A DNA stretch of 64,000 nt from the NCBI GenBank assembly GCA_030144725.1, contig JASKMD010000031.1, positions 5,540,999-5,604,998 on the forward strand. Direction: 5' to 3'. Made by a program: the position numbers and the translations under genes. The DNA comes from Haematococcus lacustris. Lineage: Eukaryota > Chlorophyta > Chlorophyceae > Chlamydomonadales > Haematococcaceae. The number at the start of each line of letters is the position of its first letter. Positions within the stretch are counted from its first letter, which is position 1. The notes beneath the pieces are model-generated. The model searched no databases and was not told the DNA's origin. It saw only the letters and a list, made by a program, of their open reading frames with translations. Of the stretch, positions 11,765-23,037 are shown piece by piece.

Positions 11765-12577
11765 GCACTAGACCAGCTAACCCTTATGACGACAGAGGAC
11801 CTATGCCACAAGCTGCACGGACGTGCAATCTTGAACACAAACAAGACGACCAAAGCACAACCATATTACTGTGTTCAACAAACATGGATCGGCTGCCACC
11901 ACCACCTGCACCGCGTGCCTTCCTAGTTCACTGTTTAGGCCGCTGTGCATTGAGCTCATGTGCTAAGCCACCTTACACAGACAGACAGCCACAGACAGGT
12001 GCCATTGGCTCTACAGACAAACAAAAGCCATTCAACATGGAATAACATGTTTGACTGTGGGTATCTTACTCAGCTACAATTCAATTGTAACTGCATTGGT
12101 TGCACCCCTGATGACTACAAACCCCACGCCGGTTGCACATCCCCTCCTAAGACCAGATGTGGTGCGGAGGAGCACTTAACAGCTTGAATGTAAACAATGT
12201 GACGCTGACAGCCTGTCCAAACTACTGGTTGTGGGCCATCAATGCCCCAAAGTGAGCCATCAATGCCCTGCTGGTACTCTGCAGCCTGGTGCAACCTCTG
12301 CCTCTAAGCACCCGGTCATAAACCAGCCTTAAGCGCTGCTGGTATTCCTCGCCACGTAGTGTGCAGCATGTGTGCTACTGCGCCACATGTGGGAGCGGCA
12401 TGTAGGTGGTGCAGCACCCTGGAGGCCAGGAGTGAGAGCCTGACCCTGCCAGCTGACAGCAACACCCAGCGCCTGCTACACCAGCGCCTGCTGCCACCAC
12501 CTCCCACTCCCACATCCTGCACTTCAGCTCCTGCGCAATAGCCTCTAATAGCTTAATGATGCTGGTTGCAGGCTCTC
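11765..12577. other. No gene seen; diverged dispersed repeat at about 12045-12190
   Basis: Nothing gene-like is found. The stretch around 12055-12190 (CTGTGGGTATCTTACTCAGC, then GATGACTACAAACCCCA) is a diverged copy of 54340-54480. In both copies one frame gives a Leu-Thr-Gln-Leu then Asp-Asp-Tyr-Lys-Pro-His pattern, so it may be a remnant of a coding repeat of unknown kind. Confidence 0.4.
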
Positions 12578-13102
12578 TCAATTTCTGTCAGCTTCCTGCG
12601 CTTGCACAGCCTCCTTATATTGCTCTGGCACGAGCACCAGGAATAAGAACCACCACAGGAGCACTGGAACTGACACCAAGACTGTCACAAGGATGTTGCT
12701 CGAGGAAAGTGTCCATGCTGCGGCTATCAAGGTAGACCCAGTTGACAAGATCGACCACGGCTGGCACCATGCTGGCTTGGACGCCCAGAAGTCTGAGCTG
12801 AGCTGAATCTGAGCACTTCCTTTATCTACAATGCTCTCTGGAAGCCATGGGTCCAGGTCTCTTGCACTAGGGTCCCTGGGTGGCGTGCTGGCGGAAAGCC
12901 TGACTTGCTGTCGTCGCCGGACTTGCACTCCTGCGGGTGCAAGCAGCATCGTGAAGACAGCGCGGTAAGAAGACGTCAATGTTCGTCGGTGCCTGCCTGG
13001 TTGGTTCAGGGCGCGTGACCGGCCCGCTGAAGGTGCAGTTCGTCGAGACAGCATCGCTATACGCGGTACAGCATCAACAAACTTGCATGTGGCTTGTGTC
13101 AA
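12578..13102 (-). CDS. DUF6737-like small membrane protein, probably plastid-targeted
   Basis: A single uninterrupted frame of 174 aa ends at TGA 12580-12578. The C-terminal third holds Lys-Pro-Ala-Trp-Cys-Gln-Pro-Trp-Ser-Ile (residues 109-118) followed by two hydrophobic segments at about 117-131 and 136-158, the second ending Trp-Trp-Phe-Leu-Phe-Leu-Val-Leu. I associate this Lys-Pro-x-Trp-Cys-Gln-Pro-Trp-Ser signature plus two spans with DUF6737, a small uncharacterised family of cyanobacteria and plastid-bearing eukaryotes. The N-terminus is rich in Arg, Ser and Ala, as in a chloroplast transit peptide. An alternative start at Met17 (13054) would give a cleaner transit peptide. Family assignment is from memory of the motif; function is unknown. 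No intron is needed. Confidence 0.6.
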   Translation of the reverse strand: MTQATCKFVDAVPRIAMLSRRTAPSAGRSRALNQPGRHRRTLTSSYRAVFTMLLAPAGVQVRRRQQVRLSASTPPRDPSARDLDPWLPESIVDKGSAQIQLSSDFWASKPAWCQPWSILSTGSTLIAAAWTLSSSNILVTVLVSVPVLLWWFLFLVLVPEQYKEAVQAQEADRN

Positions 13103-13146
13103 TGTGGAGGTCCATGAGGTGCGACAGCTGCCTAGCAGTCAGGAGT

Positions 13147-13364
13147 CCCCAACATGGGGTTGGTAATCTTCATGCAAGTACTCGCACCAGAGTGCACCGA
13201 TTCCGGTAGCATTTGTTGCATTGGCACCTGCGAATTACTCCGCATCTACTCCGCATCTACGGTGGAAATTAGAGTGTGTCTGTGTTCAATTGCGACTCAT
13301 GCTTTATTTCGCATAGCCTGTAGGGTTCAGGAGTTGCCTAGTACTTGCATGACCCATGTTGGGG
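13147..13364. repeat. Small inverted-repeat element (MITE-like), about 218 bp
   Basis: CCCCAACATGGGG (13147-13159) and CATGCAAGTACT (13171-13182) are matched in inverted orientation by AGTACTTGCATG (13340-13351) and CCCATGTTGGGG (13353-13364). The same sequences occur in another arrangement near 62973-63162, so this is a dispersed family. It lies just upstream of the DUF6737-like gene and could overlap its promoter. No clear target duplication was found. Confidence 0.6.
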
Positions 13365-14040
13365 CCTTGTTAGCCTAGCATTGGGGTTGGCTGCAAGTAA
13401 TCTAACTTACCGGGTTCTTTAACACAGTGCTCTGGCCCAAATAGCTCATCTAGCTCCACCTATTAGCATACCAATACCTACTAGCACGGGGGGATGGGGC
13501 TGGCTGCTTCTAAGGTGCAGCTTTGGTTCGGAGCGGTGGGGCTGTGCACAGACTGTTTAACCCTAGGGAGGTGGAACTCATCCACCAGCTTGCCAGGTAT
13601 GGGAGGTGGTACCATAACCCGCCTGGGGTGCCAGAATCGCCAGCTTAGTTCAACTCATCACACCTTTGCCACAAGCTGCATGACAGGGGTATGCTTGCTT
13701 GTTGAACATGGCAGTGCATGTTAGAAAGCAAGGTGACTAAGACACCCAACGCACCACCTCGACACCAAGACACCTGGACAGGAACGCATCCTCTAGTCAT
13801 AACCAATGGCGACCTTGCGTTCATTACAAGATGCCGCCAATTCCTGCCACCACCATCTGCAGCCCCAGCCCCCGGCACCCCGTGGCTGTGACTCAATGGA
13901 CCTGTGCTGTGCATGCTTGCGTACACTCTTTGTGTGTCCAGGGCTGTACAACTCTGCTGCTCCTTGCATAGGGCAGCTTCTGGGAGCTGAGGCGCCAACA
14001 TGGCCTGGGGCTGCTCCAGCATCTGCCCTGCTGCCAACAT

Positions 14041-15234
14041 TTACTCGTCATCATCTGCCTCATTATCAGCAATGTTGAAGTATCTCAACTCGTAGACATT
14101 GCGATCCTTGTTTGAGGCAATGACACGCAGCCAGTCGCGCACCTGGAGTGAACAAAAAGCAAATCATCCTAGAACAACTACAATATAGCATGCATGCTAG
14201 AGGGCTGTGATCACAGGGTCTCCGGCTAGTATCGCCACATCAGCAGGCATCTGCCTGCTTTTCACAATCCCAATTACTTACATTGTGCTTCTTCAGGTAC
14301 TTCTTTGTCAAGTACTTGAGATACCTGCACAGGCAGCAACCATAGAGATGCTGTGCATTATGTGCCAGTCCGAGAGGTTTCCGTGCCACACCCGTGCATG
14401 ATCAGACCCCAAGCTGTCTATTCCCCAATACAATGCACAGCCATGTGTATCCAACACCACACCAGGTTCTAAGCCTGACTCTGAAACATAAGAGGCCTGG
14501 GTGTCATACCTACTTCAAGTACACTACCTGACCAATGATCCAGGCATGCTCCAGGTACGCATGTTGCAATGGCTTACTTGGCAGTCTAATGCAGGCTCTG
14601 ACTGCTTACTTGGCAGTCTAATGCAGGCTCTGACTGCTAAGCTGTCAAGACACCACCACCTGTGCCACGCAACTGTTGTGCTGGGAACTGGGAAGGGGTG
14701 AGTATCAGCTCACCGCTTGCTAATGTGGGTTTCTGCGGTGACGGTAACCTTGCTCTTGTCGCGGGAGACTTTGATGGCTTCGCCCAAGACGCCAGTCTTG
14801 TTGTTCACCTTGATCTTGTCGACAAGGAACTTCTCAAACGACCCTGGCGACGCAGAAAGCAAAGCCAAGCTTTCCTACTCAATGCTGCTATCGCTAACGT
14901 AGAAGCATGAACCCACAGCCACCACTGATGCTGCTGCCGCTGACAACTTGCACTGCGCCGACTGTCTGGCATACAGTTTTGCACTGCACTGTACGGGGGA
15001 CGGAGCAGGCCTGGCCGACTGCTACTAGGCCGCTCTGTGCTAAAGCCGCCCTTACCAATCTCCATAATCTTGTCATCAACGGGCTTGCTGCAGTCGATAA
15101 CGAAGACCAGGGCCTGTGCACGAACAAAAGCTTAAAAATGTTGCACTACTTGCTTGAGGTCCCTGCGGAGCCGAACTGCAGACCTTCTTCTTGGTCGCCG
15201 CCTTGGGGGCCTTACGACCAATGATGGGCGCCAT
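14041..15234 (-). CDS. 60S ribosomal protein L22 (eL22), 5 exons
   Basis: Exons 15234-15184, 15113-15056, 14843-14714, 14324-14282 and 14142-14041 join in phase to a 127-aa protein, the usual eL22 length. It starts Met-Ala-Pro-Ile-Ile-Gly-Arg-Lys and contains [11 protein letters not shown], then [12 protein letters not shown], then Arg-Asp-Trp-Leu-Arg-Val-Ile-Ala. It ends in the acidic tail typical of the family (Asp-Asp-Asp-Glu, stop). All introns are GT-AG. eL22 is an RNA-binding protein of the large cytosolic ribosomal subunit. The base before the ATG follows an AG (CCTAG|CATGG), so a 5' UTR intron running from a donor at 15459/15458 is possible but unproven. Intron 3 holds a 32-bp tandem duplication. 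Confidence 0.95.
14571..14636 (+). repeat. Perfect 32-bp tandem duplication in RPL22 intron 3
   Basis: The unit starting GCTTACTTGGCAGTCTAATG is present twice in direct succession inside the intron between exons 3 and 4. No function is suggested. Confidence 0.8.
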
Positions 15235-16787
15235 GCTAGGTGCGTGCGTGAGCTGAGAGGGCCTCAGGTCCGCAAGCAGGCCATTTCCCACAAGCTTGCA
15301 TGGCCGAGTGATTATGTGTACAATGGGTGCAATAGACCCACAGACCCAGCAATAGGCTATTGAACAGGACAAGATGTTACAATGGCTGCTGTGTGTCAAG
15401 CTACAAGCATATTATCCATATGGCAACCTGTTGGTCCTGTGCGTACGATGCTAGCTACCTGCGTTGCGCCAGGGAGTGACATGCGTAGAGCGTGTCGGAG
15501 CTGAGGTCACCATGCTCTCTCGCGGCTCCTGCTGCCGCCCGTCATCGGCACCGCTTTGCACGTCACGAACTGTTGTAAACATGGGGCGGGGTCGGGCGCC
15601 AGGCACGAAGTGGCGCGGCAGCGATAGCGAGAGCGGTCCTGGGTGGGGCCGAGTCACACGCGGCGGCAGACGGAGGACACGGGAGGAAGACGCGGAACGA
15701 AGACGTGGGTGCCTACCTGGCTGTTGCCTACCTAACAAGACAAGTCATGCCGTGGCCAGGTTTGCCAGGGTGCCTCGGCAGTATCGCCCATCTGCTGCTC
15801 TCCCTCCGACCCAGACACCCTGGCTGCCAGTCAGCCCTACGCTTATATCGCTCTTCAGCATCAGCTCCCAACATCTTCATGGACACCCAACAACCTTGCC
15901 TAACACGGGCAAGCATTCCAGCAGCCCCCTCGTCCCTCAGTAGGGCCTCAATTAGAGTCGGACCACTAGGGATCACTAGGGTTTACAAGCAACTTGGGTA
16001 TTCTCGGAGATTCATGTAGTTTTTCCCTGGAGATTCATGTCCCGGAGCTCACCCTTCCAACCCGGCCCGTGACATCAGCCCAGGACAACAACACCATAAA
16101 CAAGAAATCTCAGCAGACTCACCACTCACCACAGCAACACCTCACAAGAAACCTCAGCAGACTGCTTTTTTGTTGAAGTGGTGGCTGTGGTTGAGCTATG
16201 CGTTTTTGGTGCTAGTGCGAGGGAGTTCGGGGTGTTGTGCGAAGAGGGTCTCATGTGAGGATACACTGATGCGTCACAACCGCTCTTCAGCATCAGCTTC
16301 TAACGTGTGGTTGAGCAAGGACCCCCAGCCTGCCCAGCTATCATCACCACGAGGACAAGGCAGCTCCATGAATGCGTGTTGCAGCATCAGGCTCTGCCAA
16401 GAGCTTCCCTCACCTTTGTCGCGCACACATGCGACTCAGCGTGATGACAGGCCCCTGCGCCCCCCCTGCTGCCAGCCTAGTGCATCGCTTGCAAGCCCAG
16501 CCCAGACAGACCTCTCAACCCCTCTTGTTGTGCCCCTCTTGCTGCGCCCTCATGCCCCAGCGCCCTCATGGCCCTGCGCCCCCCCTGCTGCGGCGCTTCT
16601 CTCAGCAGTCTCACCCCCTGTAGGCCTGCCTCCCGCCCCCCTGCCCCCTGGCCCCTTTCCACCAACCTCCCTGCTGCCACCCCCGGCCCCCACCCAATGG
16701 TGGCATATGCACAACAGTGGGTGGCCCTCTGGGTCGGTGGACCCCAGGTTCAAATCCCGCTGGCCCCACTTCCTCCCCTTCCCCGGG
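15235..16787. other. Between RPL22 and the first HSPA12-like gene; no gene called
   Basis: This should contain the RPL22 promoter and the 3' UTR of the HSPA12-like gene. A minus-strand frame starting at 15582 with a donor-like end at 15459 could be a 5' UTR exon of RPL22; if spliced to 15235 its ATG would be out of frame with eL22. A motif around CGCTCTTCAGCATCAGCT occurs at about 15850 and again at about 16282. The rest is C-rich and low-complexity. Confidence 0.4.
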
Positions 16788-19700
16788 TCAGCCGTGCGCG
16801 AACTTCATCGGCACCTGCACCTCCTGCAGAGTGTCCTGGTCACAGGCTGAGGCGGTGATTGTGGTGCGGCCGAACAGCAGCGACACCGCGATCTTGTGCC
16901 CGTCTTCGCCTGTGTCCGCAGCACTCGGTGCAGTGGAGGGGGCTGGCTGGGTCAGCAGGGGCAGCTCCAGCTCTGCCATTGCGCGCATGCTGGTGTCGCT
17001 GTCCTCCACGTACCTGGCAGCCAGGGGTGCACAGGGGCAGCTGTCAGCTGTCAGGTGTCAGGTCATGGCAGGTAGTCATGGTGGCTGTCAAGGGTCAGCT
17101 GGCAATTGTTAGCTGTCATGACAGGTAGTCAGGTCAGGTGTCAGCCGTCAGATATACTAGGCGCCAGTAATGATGGATAGCAAGGCAGGGCAACAGCCGC
17201 ACAGCTTACTGAGCGTGCGCACTGTCCTCTGCTGGCTGTCTAGTACTACATTGTTCTGTGCTTCAACTGGACGCACACTGCCTGTAAGACTATGTGTCAT
17301 ATCCACTGCCAATGTGTCATATCCACTGCCAGCCATTGGGGTGCTTGGCTCCTTCCTTTCTCGTCAAGGTGAAGCATGCAGGTGCATGGATGTGCATGGA
17401 TGTGCATGGAGGTGCATGCAGGGTTCAGTTGGCCCCACCGAGTGTCGATGTTGTCAGTGGCATACAGCATGATGCGGGCCTTGGCCTGGTTGCTGTTGAG
17501 GGGGCTGCAGAAATGCACCACAACCTCGTTCCATTCCACCTGCGCAGGGGCAGGGCCAGGTGCGGGCAGGGCAGGACCACGGGGGGCGGGCAGGGCTAAA
17601 GGGGGTGGGCAGGGCCAGGGGGCAGGGCCAGGGGGCAGGGCCAGGGGGGAAGGGCCAGGGAGCAGTGCCAGGGAGCAGTGCCAGGGGGCAGGACTGGGGG
17701 GTCAGGGCCAGCGGGTAGGACCAGGGGGCAGGGTCAGGGGGGCAGGTTGCCCTCAGCTTGCACTCTGTTGCTCGAGTCACAACCGCTCCATGCTGCTCCC
17801 TGCCCCGCCCCGCCCACCCCACCCCTCCCCCACCCGCGCACCTTTTGGTTCTTCTTCACAAAGGGCTGGAACACTGAGTTGCAGTAGTAGTCCCCATTCT
17901 CCTGCACCCACTGCTTGTTGGGCATACCATCCTCGTTGCGGGCCCAGACACTCATGCCTGCTCAGGCACCACCACAGCACCGCATGCCTGCTCAAGCACA
18001 ACCACAGCACCGCAGCCCCGGGGCTGTTGACTTGCCACCCCGTGCAGTCATCCAGGGTCCAGCCCTGACCTGCCACCCAACCAGGTCTACCGGGCTGTGA
18101 CCTCCCGGCTGCCACTAAGCCTTGCCAACCAGCCCCTAGCCCTGACCTGGCTGCAGACTAGCAGCACAGCACTCTCACCATGGCCCCCTGGCTGCACTAC
18201 TCCAGGCCAGGCCAGGTCAAGTCAGGTCAAGTCAGCCCAAGCCAGGCCAAGCCAGGCCAAGCCAGGCCAAGCCAGGCCAAGCCAGGCCTAATCAGGCCAA
18301 GCCAGGACAGGCTGGTCCAAAATAGGCAGGACTCATATCAGCGCGGGACTAGGAGGCCAGGCCAGGCACAGGTGGCTGTCAGGCCAGCCAGCAACACACC
18401 ATAGGTCAGTCGGCTGCGCCGGGCGTGGATCAGCTCTGGGAAGCGCCCGTAGGTCACCGCACCTGCCAAGCACCGCACGCCATGCAAGCATGTTGGCACT
18501 TAACCATTTCGGCCTGCCAGCTCCTCTGCCCAGAGTCATAAAGAGGTGGGGTGTGCACACTGGGCATGTACCAAGTTTGCTATTGCATGCTTTAAGACGT
18601 GCAAAAGGTGCAACATTTGAGAAGCAGAAGGGTTAGGGAGGGTGGGCGTGGAGGTAGGAAGGTTGTTGAACAAGGTGGTTAAGGGTGGTTGAGGGCGGTT
18701 ATGGCCGCTCACTGCCCGGACCAGCCCCACCACACCCACCTTCCAGCACGGCTGCATGTGGGTTAGGGGGTACCACCAGGTCCATGGCCAACCCAGTGGG
18801 CATCAGTGCCGCCCTGACCCGGGCCTGCAGGTAAGCGCTGCGTGCAAACCCACCCACCAGCAGCACCTGCGCAGGCAGCAAGGAGGGCACACACTGCACA
18901 GGAGTACAACACAGCCCACTCAACACAACGAGCACATCCAGCACATCCAGCTGAGTCCTGAGGAATGAGTGCTGAGGAGTGAGTGCTGAGGAGTGAGTGC
19001 TATTGCAATTGCTATGATGTTCTGGGTCGGGGGCCAGGTTGGTGTCACACAAGTGGGCACATTTGAGTGCTTGCGCATGGGCAAGGAAGCCTGGTCGGGC
19101 AGTTGGGCAGTTGAGCAGTTGGTGCTAATGGGGGGGTGCAGTTTCAGGCACAAGGGCACAATCAGCAAGGGCAGAGACAAGAGCAGTCAGGCACCCAGGC
19201 CTCCCTGCCTCTCCCCTCCCCTCCCCTCCCCTCCCCTCATCGCCTGCACACCCTCCTGATCATTGTACTGGCCTGGCTCCCTCCTCCCCCTCACCATGGA
19301 GCACGGTCCTGTGCCCTCCTCTTGAGCTGCAGCCTCCAGTTGGCTGACAGCCAGGGCACAGATCTCCTGCACCGGCTGCTCAAACAGCAAGCTCATGGTG
19401 TGGCAGCTCAGCAGCACGTCAGTGTCGCTGCCCTGCTCCACCACCAGGTTGGCCAGGTCATCATCCGTCATGCAGCCATGGAGGTCCGGGGGGATGAACA
19501 CCCTGGGGACATCACACCATGACACCACACCATCACACCCCACCATCACACCACACCTCACCACACCTCACCGCACCTCACCTCACCACAAGGCGGATCA
19601 ACCCTGGGCAAGCTACATCAGGGTAGGCCAGGCGAAAAGGCGGCAGGAGCTGCCTCCTGGCCCCCTGTGGTGAGGTTGTGTGGCTGCGCAGCTGCAAGCT

Positions 19701-22700
19701 TGGGGCCCCATGCAATCCCAAGGCACTTGGGCTCATGCTCATCATCTCCCATAGTGACCACCACAGGAGGGCCCGGCACATGTTCACGTCAAACCACACA
19801 CCTGACCATCCAACCTACAAGCCTTCTTCATCCAGGCAGGCAGCAAGGCTGAGGCCCTAGGCAGTGGCTTGGAACGAAGTGCCTTCCTGCCATGGTGGAC
19901 TGGTTGCATGCTGCATGCTGGAGCATACCACACCACCTAGTGAGCCATGCACCCCATGTCACATTGTTGAGGCTAGTTGCCAAAACATGGCCATGCCATG
20001 CAGCCAAGGCTGGGAAGTCACAGGCTGCAAGGCAAGACAAAGTGCAGTCTGTCAGCAGTAGCCCCAGCTGCACACCCGGACCCACCATCGCTGCCCTGTC
20101 TCTAATCATCAATTTATGACCATGCTGTGTGCGCTCTGCCCTGATCCCTAGGTTACCCAACCTCCAGATCAGAGACCAGCTGCACCATTGCAGCCCCTCT
20201 CTGCTGCCCTCCATGGAGCCTTCTCACCCCTACCCGCTCAGCTGCACCCCCTCACCTGAACCCCCCCGCCCCACCAGCTGCTGCCTCCTCTTCCTCATCA
20301 TCGAACCCCAGGCCTGGCACTGGCCCCGCAGGCGCCAGGTCAGGGGCAGCGCTGAGCGATGAGCTGGCGCCCGTGCCAAAGCTCTGCTTCACCGCCTCCC
20401 ACCTGCAGGCCACCAGCACCGCCATGCACAGGGGCCACCATGCTTAGGTCTACGGTGATATTGGCAGCAGGTGATGGGAGCTGAGGAGTAATGGTGATGG
20501 TGGCTGTGGAAGCTGAGGGGAAGGTGGTCACACACAGCTGGGTGGGTAGAGGTGTGCTACTGCCCTTTGTTTTGAGATGTCCCAGGGGCTGGGTGGCTGG
20601 GGCTGGGTGGCAAGGGCGGTGGCCGTGATGCAGTCTCAGCCCAGATCTCATGGGAAACAAGCAGCCCGGAAGGCGCCCTAGCTGGCTGGGCTTGTAATGA
20701 GCGTTCCTTCGACTCCACACAGAAATCCCAATGGCATGCTACCACGGTGCACCTCACCCAAGCCCAGCCCAACGCAACTCTCAGCATGGCTTTGATCACA
20801 CCGCACCCCTGCTGTGTGGGACAGGGCGGGCAGGAGGGCATGGGCAGCAGCCACAGCCCTCAGCAAGGCTATGACCAGACCCTGCCTCTCAACAGGGGCT
20901 GGACCAGATCACAGCCACCAGGCAGTAATGTGTGGCCCTGTGCCAGCCTTGTGCTGCTTGTGCCAGATCTGCTGCCCTGCCCTGCAGCACGGCTGGCCTG
21001 GCCCACCTACTTTTCCATGACCTGCTGCAGGCTGGCGGGGTACTGGGCAGACCAGGCGTCAAAGGCGGCGGCACCCACTGCCTCCCGGTACAGCTCCCTG
21101 CACCATGCAGCCGATGGCAGGGATGGCAGCTAGGCTGAGACAGCATACCAGCTGCTGCCAAGGCAAGCAATAACAAGGCAGGCAGGCAGGCAGGCTGGCT
21201 GTTGAGCAGCAGCCAGCAGCACAGGTCCATAGGGTGTGGGTATACTGCATCATGATACATCAATGGTATGGCACAACAAGGCAGGCAGGCAAGCAAGCAG
21301 GCAGGCAGGCAGCCTGTTACGCCGCAGCAGCGGCAGCAGCAGCAGCACACCACACTATGTCACCTTTCTCCTGCATGTCTTGTGGCCTTCCCTGGCGCCC
21401 TCCTGACCTTAAGTTGTTGTCAACAAAAACACTGCCGCACAGCCCTCCCATGGCCCGTGTGGACTCTGCCAGTACGCAGCGCCCGCCTCGCTCCTCGCAG
21501 TTGTGCACAGTGACGTCAGCTGTGCCACCACCCACGTCCAGCACCATCACCGACATGCCTGCAGCTTACTACACCAGCCTGCATCAGCCCTGTGCTCCCC
21601 CGCATGCCATGAGAAGACAGCAAACAACAAAGACTGGCCACACAGGGCCAGCCTGCACCCTGCTTGCATCATGCAGCAGTCCATCCCTCAGCCGGCCAGC
21701 CAGCAGGTGAGGGGCAGAGCAGCCCACCTGGCACCAAGGGTGGGGCTTGGTGCTCCAGGGCATGCAGTGCTGCTGCCTCAGGCTCCAGGATGATGGTCAA
21801 AGCTTCACTGTCAGCGGTGCGGATGAGTCCCGCCCTCACAGCAGCGGTGCGCATCAGGGCCTTGCTGCCCTCACTCCATATGGCGGGCACAGTCAGGCAC
21901 CTGCAACAGGCAGGCAGCAGCAGCAACAAGCAGGCAGGGGCCCGCTGTCCAACACAGCCAGCTGCTATGATTGCTAGTCAGCTAGGTGGGCCTCACCAAG
22001 ACAGATGCTTAGCCCACAAGACACAAGCTTACAGCAAAACAATGAGTGAAGCTAAAGAGTGGAGCAAAAGGAGTGATGGCATCTGCATAGCTCTCCATGC
22101 ACGACGTAGCACTTTGCAGAACTGCACAGGTGCACAGCTTGCTTGCCTGAGCCTGGCAAAGCCACCTCCCCTCACCACTGGATGTTCTCCAGCCTGGCCA
22201 TGGCAGCGCCCACTTCCCTCGCCAGCTGCTCCAGCACATACTTGCGCAAGAAAGTCAAGTAGTCAGCGATGACCTGGCACATGCACAACAAACGAAATCC
22301 GGCGTCATTATGACTGCACCCAGAATGTCAAATATCATGTAATATCGACGGTCGCATGGAGCCCACAGCCTAGCTCTGCCCTCAAGGCCACTTGCATGGC
22401 TGTGGGTCTGCCCATGGACATGAGCAACATGGGCCATGGTCCAGGCTCATGGCTGTGTTCAACTCCTCTAAGCTACGTTACCTGCTCAGGAGACAGCCCT
22501 GCTGGCAGCTTAGCTGCATGACGCTTGTCCTGCAGTGTCAGCTTGAAGTTGGTGAGCATTGTGTAGTTGCCTGAGGCTTGGTCAGCAGGGCTGAGGCGCA
22601 GGAGGGTCCGTATGGCTGTATGACCCCAAGCGATGGGCACCCTGTGTAAGGTAGGGGAAAGCCGAGAGGGAGGTTAGGGCGAACACTCTCATCTTGACGT

Positions 22701-23037
22701 GCCGTGAAATCTTCATGTGCATGGATTTACACCGCACGTAGAACAAGTGATCGCGAAGTGCAAGGGCTGCTGTACGCGTGGCCGCAAGCTGGCGCGAGCT
22801 CCACCCCCTTTCCATGACAAAAGCCCTAGTCGCGGCTCACCTGCCCTTATAGAGGATTGCGCTCCTCGTTTTTGGACCCTTCAGCCCTTCCGGGCTGTCG
22901 GGCCAGTCCTCGTGCATTCGGACTTGCCCGCTTGATCCCATGGTCTTGAATGCGTAGCCCGACCCGTATGTGCCCAAGTCGAGCGACACGACCAGCGAGC
23001 GCGGAGCCAGCTTGACGGCGACATCGATGGTGGCCAT
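16788..23037 (-). CDS. HSPA12-type Hsp70-like protein, copy A, 13 exons
   Basis: Exons are 23037-22841, 22641-22482, 22273-22176, 21900-21728, 21558-21408, 21097-21011, 20402-20256, 19502-19295, 18866-18740, 18462-18400, 17957-17842, 17539-17439 and 17013-16788. All use GT-AG and join in phase to 617 aa. The N-terminal Leu-Val-Val-Ser-Leu-Asp-Leu-Gly-Thr-Tyr-Gly-Ser-Gly-Tyr-Ala-Phe is a phosphate-1 ATP loop in the HSPA12 style. Val-Leu-Asp-Val-Gly-Gly-Gly-Thr-Ala-Asp in exon 5 is phosphate-2, and Val-Leu-Leu-Val-Gly-Gly-Phe-Ala-Arg-Ser in exon 9 is the adenosine motif. The C-terminus lacks a canonical Hsp70 substrate domain and ends in a short beta-rich tail, as in HSPA12 proteins. It is presumably a cytosolic ATP-binding protein; clients are unknown. 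Copy B has the same 13-exon structure and phases. Confidence 0.9.
17540..17760 (+). repeat. GGGCCAGGGGGCAG minisatellite in an HSPA12-A intron
   Basis: Irregular units of about 14-20 bp built from GGGCCAGGGGGCAGG fill most of the intron between exons 11 and 12. The long plus-strand frames over it are repeat artefacts. Confidence 0.75.
18205..18312 (+). repeat. GGCCAAGCCA decamer array in an HSPA12-A intron
   Basis: About ten 10-bp units (GCCAGGCCAA and variants such as GGTCAAGTCA) lie between exons 10 and 11. Intronic simple repeat with no coding value. Confidence 0.8.

Noticed and set aside
16715..16770. tRNA-like B-box (GGTTCAAATCCCGC) with CCCCA after it
   Set aside because: The T-stem does not pair properly and no acceptor or anticodon stem can be built upstream; it is probably a chance match or an old tRNA-derived scrap.
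17376..18068. 230-codon plus-strand frame
   Set aside because: Antisense to HSPA12-A exons and built on a GGGCCAGG minisatellite.
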